From contig BRON01000002.1 in NCBI GenBank assembly GCA_024345305.1, forward strand, positions 992,001-1,056,000: 64,000 nucleotides of DNA. The letters are read 5' to 3'. Source of the stretch: Mrakia gelida. Taxonomy: Eukaryota > Basidiomycota > Tremellomycetes > Cystofilobasidiales > Mrakiaceae. The position numbers and the translations under genes are program-made. Of the stretch, positions 33,401 through 43,265 are shown one piece after another. Position 1 is the first letter of the stretch; every line of letters starts with the position of its first letter. The notes below the pieces were generated by a model, which saw only the letters and a list, made by a program, of their open reading frames with translations, ran no database searches and was not told the DNA's origin.

Positions 33401-35920
33401 TGTCGAGGGCTGAACGCGTGATGACTGAGAGACCGTGAGCCTTTGAGACGCTGTGGGAAGCCTCGAGGTGATCCTCCAGCGTGGTTCGTAGATCGAGAAG
33501 ATCCGGTGGCTCGGGGATCTCTGTTGGGATCGTAAAGTGGGAACGAAGCTGGAGGGAAGGGGAAGATCGTCGCGTTAGCTGCTGTTCTGTTCGAGCGCTC
33601 GAGGCGAGATGGACTCACGGCAGCCATCTCCTCCTTGAACGGAAGTTCATAGTTGTCATCTCCTGCTCCTCCCACATCCCAGTTCCAAGCTCCGCCGAAG
33701 CCAACGGTCCCAATCAAAAACTGCTCGATCGTCCAGGAGGAAGGGTTCGCGAGGTGCAGTTGCTGAGCGGAGAGAGGTCCGTGGGAAGGGGTTTCGGTGA
33801 TGGGAAGCTTGAACGAGAGAGCTGGGATGAAGGAGGGTTGGAAATCTGGGAGAGGAGGAAGGGAGATCAACATCAGTTTCGAAACGACGAAGAAGAAGCA
33901 GAGCGAAGAGGAACGAACCGTTGGGGTAAGCGAGCCTATTGGAAAAACCTCCCTTCTGTTCCGAGACTGCGTCGTCTTCAGCTCGACCGTCTGCCGTAGA
34001 AGCTGAAGCAGGAAAAAGCGAGAAGGGGTCAGCGAGAGTTTAAGGAACGACAAGACGCGAGACGCGAGGGAAGCGAGAGAGAGCTCACCGATCGTGCATC
34101 CAACATACAATTCAGCGACTGGAAAACTCCTATCTCGACCGGCGAGCATGAACTCTATGGCATCGTACTTCGGCATTCCCGACGGAACCTCGCGCTGGTA
34201 GAGAAACAGGGGAGCGAAGACGAGAAAGGTCAGCTCGTTCCATCGACGCGACTTTCGTTCGAGAGGAAGCGAAACTCACTCTCATCACAGCAACCAAGTC
34301 GAGTAACGCTCCGACCGTAGTGAGGCTCCTTCGAGCGTAGTGGGTCATGTGACCGTCGACCTCGGGTCCTGATCCCTTGACGAGCGCCGGGTGGATGATG
34401 AGAGGAGCGAGGGGGTCGACGGCGAGACGGAGGAGGTAGTCGATGAGCCAGCGAGACTCGAGAGTTCCAGCGCTCAGGATTGCGATGATGGGATCCGAGG
34501 GTAGAAGCTTCTTGAGACCGATTCGATCGTACGTTCGAGCGAGGATCTCGAGGAGGATGGAGAGGTCGTCCTCTCGAGGCTAAGGAGAAAACGACGCCGA
34601 AGTCAGCTCAATAGTCGCTCTTCTCCCTCACCCTCTCCCCTTCCCTTCAGAACTCACCTCACTGGGAACGGTCGCCGAACTATAGAAGTCCATAACTGGC
34701 TCCGTCATGAGTTCCTCTACGTCCCTCTTCCTTGCCTTCAACTCCTCTATCTTCTCGTCCGAGAGAGGTTGGATGGCGTCGGACGCGATCTTAATCTGCT
34801 CTGTTCGTCGGCGCTCTCCTCCTCCGTTGTCGAGTCGATCCACCTTCCTCTTGTCTGCTCTGGTGACCGAGGCTGAGCTTGGTGAGACGGAACCTCTCTG
34901 CCATCCGGCGATGTGGTCGTCCGTGAGGTGAGCGGAGTACGTCTGGACGAAGAAGAGGGAGGAGACGAACGACGAGGTCAGCTCCCACGCATTTACCCCT
35001 GCGAAACGATGTTGAACTTGAGAAACCCGCTCTTCCAGACCACTCAAGCGTTCCCTGGGGTGTATCGCTGAGAGATCTTGACCTTATAGAAAGTCTCGAA
35101 CCTCTCGTTCGAGCAGCCAGCGAGTTCGTCCCAGCCTCTCCTCCCTCGATCCTCCCTCCGTCCCCTCCCTCGTCTCGCCTCCGCCCGTTACCGCTCCCAA
35201 TCACCCAAAAACCAATGAGAGACAGAAGATTGACTCACAAAGGTCTCCGGACTCAAGGGTCGATCCATGGCGAGTCGTATAGAGGGGGTTCTGAGGATGG
35301 TGGCGAGAAGGAGCGAGCGGGAGGAGGAGAGACTGAAAGGGGAGATGGATGGAAGGGGAGGGAGGGTCAGCCTTTCTGGGACCATCTGAGGGTAGAACAC
35401 ACACACACACTCTCTCTCCTGATGAGACGAGAGATCCCATCACCAGAAGGTCGAGCTACAGTAGACTCGACCTCGAAAGAGAGGGGAGGAGGGACGCGAG
35501 CTCGACGGCTGTCTTCCCCTCCTCCCCCTCCTCCCCAAACGACTCCAGACACGCCAGTTCGAAGAACGAAGAGTTTCCAGTCGATCATAGGCCCAGTCTC
35601 GTTGAAATGGAAGAAAAAGAGAGCTCGAAAAACGTACCGAAAGCGAAGAGCAGCTGATTGAAAGGGAGGGAAGGAGGAGAGGTGAGCTCGAGCGAGAGAA
35701 CGAGGGATATCTCCCGTCGCAGAGCTAGAGACGACAGGAGGTTGGGACTTACGAGGTAATCAGAACGTGGTCGTCCTCCGAGTCCGTGAGACGTTCCTAG
35801 AGAAGCGATCCGAGAAGATGTGGTGGTGCTGGGTTGATGAAGAGGAAGAGAAGGTGTGAGCTCCGAACCTCGTCGCCCTCGACGTCTCCTTGTCCCTCCC
35901 TCCCTCCAAACGGCCAGCAT
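30468..35920 (-). CDS. Large multi-exon membrane protein, unrecognised
   Basis: I do not recognise the family. Spliced exons that agree in phase include 35239-35290, 34997-35082 (SGLEERVSQVQHRFAG), 34658-34942 (TYSAHLTDDHIAGWQRG), 34280-34579 (ILSAGTLESRWLIDYLLRL, HMTHYARRSLTTVGALLDL), the next (MPKYDAIEFMLAGRD, VAELYVGCTI), then WTIEQFLIGTVGFGGAWNWD, LSVITRSALDILKKLG, a hydrophobic block near 32950-33120 (LVGLVLSLALVNLVGL and WLACFFLVRYVVHV), MAAAIEANARACGILEKLE, YSTEWDGWFFNVPIG and KYAVVCESCDAVGMKTK with a CX2C...CX3C cluster. It ends in a Lys/Ser-rich tail, stop at 30470-30468. Roughly 17 exons, more than 1000 residues. The N-terminal part (ATG proposed at 35920) is uncertain because one exon near 35300-35640 does not join in phase. 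The conserved-looking sequence argues for a real gene. Confidence 0.62.
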
Positions 35921-36158
35921 CTCCTCCACCACCTTTTCTTCGTTCGCTTCCTCTTTCACAATAACTCACCTCAAGGCCCCCTATCATCCTCTAGGTCCCC
36001 TCTCGACAACCCACGGGAGTCCTCTCACTCGCTAACCCTCCATCTTCAGCCTCCTCCTCTCGCTTCCCTCCAAGTCGAGCTCAACATCGCTCCTCCCTTC
36101 CCTCCTCGTCGTCGCTCGGGAATTCTTGGACGACACCGAGTCCTCCGTTTGAGCGAAG
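35921..36158. promoter_or_regulatory. Divergent spacer
   Basis: About 240 bp between the proposed start of the large membrane protein (minus) and a proposed plus-strand start at 36159. No distinct motif recognised. Confidence 0.35.
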
Positions 36159-38418
36159 ATGGTGGATGATGGGCAGACAGGAGAGCGGGGATGGAAGAAG
36201 GTGAGTGGGACGAGTAGGGGAAGGATATATATCCAGCGAGGGAGGAGGGTAGGTCGAGAGGAGGGAGGGGAGACGACCTGTGAGCTCGCGAGCGAGAACG
36301 ATTCGATATCAGCCCTCAGATCCCATACTGACCCTCTCCTTCCTGCTGCTATTCTACAGGTAGCCGAGACTCACTATATCGTAAGTCCGACGCGTTCTCA
36401 TTGGGCCCCTATCGTTCCGAGCGAGGGAGGAGGGAGCGAGCGTTGGATCGAGGATCTGCTCAAGAGAAGGACCGGTCAGTTTCGTAGATTTCCAGAAGGA
36501 AGAGCTGACTATGCGTTGTGTGCTTTGCCTCAACCCTCGCAGAGCCTCACACCATCTCCATCTCGCCCTACGAGATCCTCTCGAACTCGCTCAGCCCAAA
36601 GAGGAAGGACGGTCGATCTAGCTTCTTCTTCGTTCTCGCCGTCCCCAGGCTACCTCGGATCGACTTTTCGGACCAGCAACCTTTACAGTCCTGATTCGGA
36701 CCCTTCGGTCTCCAAGGAGAGGAGGATACGATCTGGACTCGAGCCGCTGGGAGGTTGGAACGAGAAGGTCGGACGGCCCTCTCCCTTCTCTTTTCACCAT
36801 CCTCAGCCCTCGCCTCTCTTCTCCCATCTCCCTCGCTCCCGAACTCCAGATCCCACCCCAGCACTCCCACGAGTACCAGCACCTCCTAGGCCACCTCCCA
36901 GAACTACTCTCCTCGTAGCGATCCAAAAAGCAGGGCGAGGGGACTCACGAAGCCATTGCCAGCGTTCCGTGCGAGGTCGAACGAGCGAAGGATATTTCGG
37001 GCCTTGACGCTTGAAGGAGAGGTGAAGATTGTCGAGTGAATGGATGAGAGAAAGAGGAGAAGAGAGGAGGGGTGAGAGAAGGGAGTTTGCGCGTTGTTGG
37101 AGGTGGTGGTGGTGGTGGGAAGGATGATAAGACACGAGGAGGGAAGGTTGAAACGGAGGCGAGCGACCTTCCTCCTCTTCGTCTTGCGCGAAGCCGCCTT
37201 TCCCTTCCAAATTTTTCATTTCTCGCACCTGGATCTCCATCCTCAGATGTCAAAATACTTTGCACCTCACTTGTCTTCCCGTTTCTCGAAGCAGAACAAG
37301 GCGAAAGACCGACCTCCTTCCTCACCTCCTCCTCACCCTCCGCGGCTCTGCTCCGAGCTCGCTCGGCACAAAGTCGAGCACCTCTCTTCTCGCCAGCCCA
37401 GGAGGGTAGACTTCGAGAGGAGGGAAGGAGTTCGGGGAGGAGGAGAAGGAGAACCAGCAACCCTCGGGTTCAACCAAACAACCCTCCCTCCTCCCTCGAC
37501 CCGCTCCTCTTCGAGCTCCTCCTCCAGAACTACCTCGACCACGAGCCCATGTCAAGCCATCTTCCATCAGTCCGCCTTTCCCGATCTTCAACCAACAGCC
37601 CGCTCCTCTCCCTTCGGCTGCTCGACCTTCGGCTCCCGCCTTCGTCGACAACAACAGTCGAGCTCATCAAGTCGACGTCGAATCGAACGAGGATCCTCTC
37701 CCTCCCTCTCCTGCCCTCGCCGCTGTTAGAAGATCGGATGGCTCGGAGGTTGATGAGGTCGAGGACGAGGATGAAGCAAACGTGGGAATGATGTTGTTGG
37801 ACGGGAGGGCCGAGGAGGGAGACCGAGATGGAGGAGGGAGGGATGCGAGGTCGACCCTTCAGAGCCTTCGGTTAGTATCAGCACCTCCTCCTCTCCCATC
37901 GCGCTCGTTGTTGAGCCGGAAGGGTTTGCCGAGGCTGACTCGTGAATATCTTCCTCGTCTGTCCCTCTACAGGAAACTTGACGTCCTCGTCCACGCTCTT
38001 CACGTTGTTGAATATGTTGATTACGGCGTCGAGATTACTGTTCATATTTGCTTAATACTCTCCATCGCCTCCACGTTTCACTTCCAGGTAGTTCCACGTA
38101 GTTACACGTCGCTCTTTCTTTTCGACCTAAAGACATTTCATCTTCATAGCTTAAGTTGATACAATAACTTGCACAACCTAACTTCCCAGGACCGGAAGTT
38201 TCAACACACGTCGCTGAATCGATCTTCAAGAGCGTTGTCGATTCTTGGGCTATCGCACTCTCTGTTTATGTGAGCTCCACTTTGCCCTTCCTCCTCCTTT
38301 CTCGCGTCGTCCTCGTTGATTCTGACTGGTTCGCTTTCCCCTTGCCTTCCTCCTTTCAGCCCCAGTCCCACGACACGACGTCCTCGTCCTCAATCTCTTC
38401 ACCATCATCTTCGTTCTC
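36159..38418 (+). other. Probable 5' exons of the next plus-strand gene, not resolved
   Basis: Several exon-like pieces with good splice signals lie here: a short exon from the ATG at 36159 (donor at about 36201), VAETHYI (36361-36381), a long Ser/Pro-rich frame from 36530, an acidic stretch around 37660-37875 (SDGSEVDEVEDEDEANVG), and two hydrophobic pieces near 37980-38060 and 38190-38270 (ESIFKSVVDSWAIALSVY). They look coding, but their phases do not connect to each other or to 38419 with canonical GT-AG introns. Either I have missed small exons, or the sequence has an indel, or part is decayed. The region cannot be given a protein. Confidence 0.4.
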
Positions 38419-40378
38419 ATGGCGAGGCCGGACAGAGGACACGAGCATCCGGGAGTGGAGGATGGAGAACTCAAGGTCAAGCTTGCCGACGCTCAATCGC
38501 AGCTGGAGCAGGAGGTCGAGAGGGGCAAGAGGCGAGAGGCGATGGAGAGGGAAGACTCTCGAGCAAGGTCAGTTCGTTCGCGTCTTCGTCGTCGAGGGAA
38601 GAGGATCCGAATCGAAAGCTGATCATCTGCTTCCCTCTTCGCTATTCCTTTTTTCTAGGGACGACGTGGTGGCCAAGATGGAAGCCGAGATGCAAGAGCT
38701 CAGGCGACAACTCGAGTGAGCTTCGTTTGCAGACTTTCGCCGCGTCGTTCGCGATTCGAGACTGACCCTGCGCTTTTTCCTTCATCTCGGCAGCACGGCC
38801 AACTCCATGAATCATGATTTCAAGGCTCTAGAGGACACCGTTCACTCAATGGAAGCGAAAATGGAGACGGGACTCGCTCGACTGGATCGTTCAAAGAAGT
38901 GAGTTTTCGCTTCGTCGCGTCCGACTCGAACGACCGAATGTCCCTTTCTCTCTCCCCCGCTCTCCACTGACCTTGGCTCGACCCCTCCCAAAAGCAGAGT
39001 TGTCGACACCGAGCAGGACGAGAGCCAGGCTGGGACCTCGTACGTCCATATTCTTCCTGAATCGTCGCGTCGTTTCGTCCCGTTCACTAAAGGTCGCATC
39101 CTCTTTGGTTCAAACCACAGCACCGCCGCTACTTCCACCGCCACTGCGTCGAGATCTCCCGCATATCAAGCTTCCAGTCACGCTGGTCCATCGTCGTCGT
39201 CGGGCTTCAGGAGGGAGGAGAGCAACGAGGAGGAGAACGAAGGAGACGCTCCAGCTGGGAAGAAGGTCGACAAGGGGAAGGGAAGAGAGAAGTTGGACGA
39301 GCAGGGTGAGTCTCGTCTGTTCTTCCTCCAGTGCCATCGCCTCGTCTTCGTCTCCGTGTCTCGAACTCGAGCTGACTCCTTTCCCGCCCTCCCATTTCCA
39401 GAGAATCCCAACGCCGTTCGCTCGTCTCCCCTCGTCCATCGAGCTCCGTCACCGGACCCCGAACCTCAAGACGATGCTCTGCGAGCCGAGCTCAACGTTC
39501 CGGAGGGTCCGAAGGCACTCCCCATCGTCCCTCGACCCGTCGTCGTGGTTCCTCAGCAGCCGTTGAGTGAGTTTTGCGATTCCTCGCGCCCGATCCCGTC
39601 TTTCCTCTGCGACTCTTGAGCTCGAACACCGGGCTGACGACTCGATTCTTTTCCTTTCCTTCTATCAGACGAAGTGTCTCAGAGAATGGCTGCTCTCTTC
39701 GGTCTGGATCAGGGAGTCAAGTATCTCGAACGCTTGGAAGGATCAGGTGAGCTCAACCCTTTCTTCCTTCTCTCCAGTCCCATCGACCGCGTCGCCCGAC
39801 TCGAACTGACGCTGTCTCCTTCCTCTTTCCCCTTGTTCGAAGTAGCTGGAGAGAACATCGACCCAATGGGAAACTACAAAGTCCTCGACCTCACCGACTT
39901 CGTCGACCAATGCCCTCCTCCCTCCTTCGACGAGATCCTCAACGACCCCTCCACCAACCTCGACACCCTCGTCGTCCATCTCATCCCTCTCGGCAAGGAT
40001 AAAAGCCATCATGCCTACAGAGCAACCCTCCAAAACCTCTTCGATAACCTCTCGCTTCTGCATTCCGGAGTCGACCTCACCGCCATGGGACTTCTACTCG
40101 AGGCCATGGGTCAGCACCAAATCCCCGCCTACCACAACGCCTGTCTCGGTGGCAAAGAAGACGGAGGAAGGAGGCGAAGGCTAGAGCTGAGGGATGTTCG
40201 AACCTACGTCGTCTGGTTGTCGAGTAGGGCGTTGAGACTGGAGCTGGTCGAGTTGGTGGGAGACGGGAGAGCGTTCGAGGAGTTGGCGGACGACCAGGTC
40301 GTTCGAGCTAGGTTCTACGACTTCTTCTCGGTCCTCGCTCAGTTGGAGGATATGCTTGATACTTTCTACAACACTTAG
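38419..40378 (+). CDS. Coiled-coil protein of unknown function
   Basis: Unrecognised. Exons from the ATG at 38419: 38419-38567, 38659-38715, 38794-38898, 38998-39039, 39121-39305, 39402-39566, 39669-39746, 39846-40378; 437 residues, phases consistent. The first ~130 residues form a heptad-rich coiled coil (LKVKLADAQSQLEQEVERGK, VVAKMEAEMQELRRQLD). A disordered Ser/Glu/Lys region follows, then a folded-looking C-terminal domain with NYKVLDLTDFVDQCPPPSF, LVVHLIPLGKDKSHHAYRA and TAMGLLLEAMGQHQIPAYHNA, ending in a helix DFFSVLAQLEDMLDTFYNT. The true start is doubtful: the frame is open upstream and encodes a hydrophobic segment (VLVLNLFTIIFVLM) right before the chosen ATG, so the full protein may be a membrane protein with exons in 36.1-38.4 kb. 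Confidence 0.68.
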
Positions 40379-41385
40379 GTACCGTCTTAGAATAGTGGTC
40401 TCCCTCGCTTCTCTCCCCTCCCCCTCCCCCTCCTCCTGCCCCCAACCCCCCTTTCCCCCTCTTCTTTCTTCGCTTCTTTGTTACACTTCTCGTTCTCTTT
40501 TCTCGCGCAACCCCTTCATCCCTTAGACTCTCCTGCTTACTTATCTGCACTGTTCTCGCACTTCTCCTACACTTGCTTACCCTCTCGCTCGCTCGCTACT
40601 CCCTCGTCTTTCTTTCGTTCGTTCGTTCTTTCGTTCCTCGCCCGGTCCTCTCTCGCATGCACGCTTCTTGCTTCTCTCGTTGGTTCTCTCTCCATCTCGC
40701 GAAGGGGTTGGGAGTAGTCGGGAAAGCGACCATGAATTAATGCGAGCGACGTTATAGTGAAGCGAAGGGCTAGCGAACGCAAGGCGAGAGCTCGACGCGT
40801 CGAGTCTTGTTTCTACGAGGTGGTCGGATTGATGCGATGAGGCCGAGCGCTGGGAGCTGGAAGAGAGGAGACAAGTAATGGAGGTGGTCAGCGCTTAAAT
40901 ATAGAGAGTGAAAGAGGCGGAGAGGCGAGAGCGACTCACGATGGTGAAGACGAGACGATGCGAAGAGCGAGACGAGGGGATCCGATTGAACGAGACGACG
41001 ACGGATGATCATGAGGAGGGCGATGATCTGGAAGTGAGCAGGACGAGGGATATGTCAGCAAAGGCTGGTGGGATGATACGAGGAGAGGAGAGGGGGGGGG
41101 GAGGCTCACGTCGAAGAAGGTAACGAAGAAAGCAGGGAAGAATGAGGGGACGAGACGCGTCCGATGAAGGGGAAGAAGGTTGATGCTTGAAGGGAAGTTG
41201 CATGCGATGTTGTTGAGTTGGTAGTGATGAGTAGAAGCGGTGGCCAGAAGAGACGTGCGAGATGGCTACGACGGATGAAATGGCAAGAAGAGCAACGGGT
41301 CAGTCGGGGGAAGAACTCGATGATGAGGATCGAAACGAACGGCAAACTCACCTCAAACGGTCATCTCTCCCATCACCACCCAATG
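40379..41385. other. 3' flank and possible small minus-strand exon remnants
   Basis: 40379-40800 is pyrimidine-rich 3' flank. On the minus strand 40800-41290 there are pieces bounded by good splice signals that join in phase (a hydrophobic piece FFPAFFVTFFD then IIALLMIIRRRLVQSDP, ending PTTS and stop near 40817), about 80-90 residues. I found no start codon in frame before the tRNA gene, so I do not call a gene; it may be a decayed or misread small membrane protein. Confidence 0.3.
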
Positions 41386-41467
41386 GCGTGATTGGTGTAG
41401 TGGTATCACGCCAAGTTTGGGCTTTCTTACTTCTTGGAGGTCCTCGGTTCAATCCCGGGATCGCGCC
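41386..41467 (+). tRNA. tRNA-Pro (anticodon UGG) with intron
   Basis: The cloverleaf folds by hand. Acceptor GCGTGAT pairs with ATCGCGC (one G-T), discriminator C as in fungal tRNA-Pro. D arm GTG..CAC with AGTGGTA loop, anticodon stem CCAAG/CTTGG, loop TT-TGG-G, T stem CTCGG/CCGGG with loop TTCAATC. The anticodon TGG is followed after position 37 by a ~10-nt intron (CTTTCTTACT), the canonical place. A TTTT follows the 3' end at 41468, suitable as a Pol III terminator. Total 82 nt, i.e. 72 plus the intron. Confidence 0.92.
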
Positions 41468-41883
41468 TTTTGCTGCGGGTGGGCCGGTCGCTGGTACGCG
41501 TCGCCGTTGCTCCTGCCACCTCTGCGGACCCTTCTGTTCCTTTTTGAGACCTCTTATTGATGCGTAGTGTACTTGTGATCTATACCTGTACTTTCGGAGA
41601 AGCTCCACAACGACGAGGAGGAGGAGGAACGTCGGACGCGTCTCTCTCTCGCTTCTCGTTTTCCTCCCTCCCGTCTGCTGCTCGTTGGTCTCTCTACCCT
41701 CCTCGCGTGTCGCTTTCTCCGCTTGACGATGATCCGGGATGACTTCGATTGCTCTGCTACCCTTCATCTGAACGAGAGAAGCGCTTGGGCTCCCTGAGGT
41801 TGTTCGAACCGAGAGGAGAGGAGAGGAGAGGACGCGTCGAGTTCGAGCTTGCCTTCTCCTACCTTCACTTTGCTTCGCCTAGC
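41386..41883 (+). repeat. tRNA-Pro-headed dispersed repeat, longest copy
   Basis: From the tRNA through its 3' flank this stretch matches 49100-49619 in reverse complement. Shared blocks include GGTACGCGTCGCCG, CGTCGGACGCGTCTCTCTCT, GTCTGCTGCTCGTTGGT, CTCGCGTGTCGCTTTCTCCG, GATGATCCGGGATGACTTCG and GAGTTCGAGCTTGCCTTCTC. Similarity fades near TTCGCCT at about 41880. The 5' flank of the tRNA is not shared. Confidence 0.72.
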
Positions 41884-42208
41884 TGCCTCTTTGGCTAGAA
41901 GCAAGATGAAAAAGAAGTCCGTGGACTTATCGTCAAGTTCCGGATATCGATAATTGAAAGAGAAGGCGTCCAAGTCCCAAAACGTTGAGTCGCGTTGATC
42001 AACCCACGTCGCAAGCACGCAAAACTTGCGACCTTCCCCTTTTCAGCTGCGAACTGTAGACGCGAACCTCGCCGCCATCCCCGTTCGCGATCGTGAAGAA
42101 GATGAACAGGTGAGAACGACAGACATGACGCGAGGAGGCACTTCGAAAAGCTGACGTCCTTCGCGTGGGAAAAGGTCGAGCCTCCCAGACCTCCTCCTCG
42201 TTCTTCCC
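41884..42208. other. Spacer before a small plus-strand gene
   Basis: Includes an ATGAACAG followed by a good donor (42109) and an acceptor at about 42236, so a 5' UTR or coding intron may precede the next gene. Nothing else seen. Confidence 0.35.
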
Positions 42209-42949
42209 ATGCTCTTTTCTCTGACGCACTTTCAGCATCATCTTCCTTCCGCCCTTCTCCTCCGACAGTTCTCCGACGAAACTTCGAAAAGCTCAAAAGC
42301 TGGGATCCCTCGCTCAACTCTCATCCTCATCCAAACCACAACACCTTCAGCTCCCTCGCTCTCAACCCTCAACCAAACAACTTCTTCTCCTCCTTCCCTC
42401 CAAACCTCTCTCGTCCCAATGTCGTCCTCCTCAAGCTTCAAGCCCATCCTCCTCACCTCCTCCTTCCCCACCCTCTTCTCACCTCCGGTCGACATGATGG
42501 GTCTAGCTCCTCGAACGTACATCCTCAACCACGTCGTTCTCTCCATCCCAACTCCTCAAGCCAACACCTCCTCTTCCCACTCCTACCCATCCTACTCGCG
42601 GCCCTCCTCTTCCTCTTCCTCCTCCTCCTCCAACGAGCCGGACGACGACGACGATGAAGAGGACGCGCCTCTCCAGCGATATCACGCCTTCCCCATCAGT
42701 CCTCCTCAATCGACTTTCAACCTCACCCTCCCTCGTCGATCCAACTCTCCCACTCCCTCGCTCCCAAGTCTCAAGTGCTCCTCCTCCTCTTCAGCTTCGT
42801 CGTCGGTCGTCTCGCTCGAACTCGTCCTCACTCCTCCTGCGGTCGCCATTGAACAGGAGAGGGAGAAGAAGGTCCACGTCGATACGCCTAGGCCGAGGGT
42901 TCCAGCGGTGGAGGGCATGTCGAGGAGTTCGTACTTCGGGAGGAGGTGA
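42209..42949 (+). CDS. Small Ser-rich protein, unknown function
   Basis: Open frame to 42949. The clearest in-frame ATG is at 42419 (MSSSSSFKPILLTSSFPT), giving 176 residues; upstream codons from 42209 are open and could be joined to a 5' exon by an intron ending near 42236. The protein has a poly-Ser run, an acidic DDDDDEED block, then PLQRYHAFPISPPQSTFNL and SVVSLELVLTPPAV. This pattern looks like a short, largely disordered regulatory or adaptor protein. Another plus frame is also long here, so the choice rests on the acidic block and on the lack of repeats in it. No family recognised. Confidence 0.5.
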   Translation: MLFSLTHFQHHLPSALLLRQFSDETSKSSKAGIPRSTLILIQTTTPSAPSLSTLNQTTSSPPSLQTSLVPMSSSSSFKPILLTSSFPTLFSPPVDMMGLAPRTYILNHVVLSIPTPQANTSSSHSYPSYSRPSSSSSSSSSNEPDDDDDEEDAPLQRYHAFPISPPQSTFNLTLPRRSNSPTPSLPSLKCSSSSSASSSVVSLELVLTPPAVAIEQEREKKVHVDTPRPRVPAVEGMSRSSYFGRR

Positions 42950-43265
42950 AGGGACGGGGGGAGAGTCGGGAGGAGGTCGGAGGGAGCGAGGAGGAAGGAG
43001 GTCGAGTCTTAGAGTTCGCAACTATTATCAGTACTTAGAGATCTTGCTTAGACGTAATTTGATTGTTTCATAAATTATCTGTTCGAGAAAAGAAAGCGGT
43101 AAACGAGGAAGTCAGCTCGCGAGCTCGAAAGATCGTTTCGAGACGCGCTTGATGTTCTTCTCGCCCCCGCCCAGCCACGATCTTGCGCCCGAGACCAAAA
43201 AATCAGTGAGAGACTCACGATATCTAAGAAAACATAACCCGACCCCAGCGAGCCAAACCGAGGCG

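Noticed and set aside
40817..41290. Small minus-strand spliced gene next to the tRNA
   Set aside because: Pieces join in phase but there is no in-frame start before the tRNA; kept only as a note.
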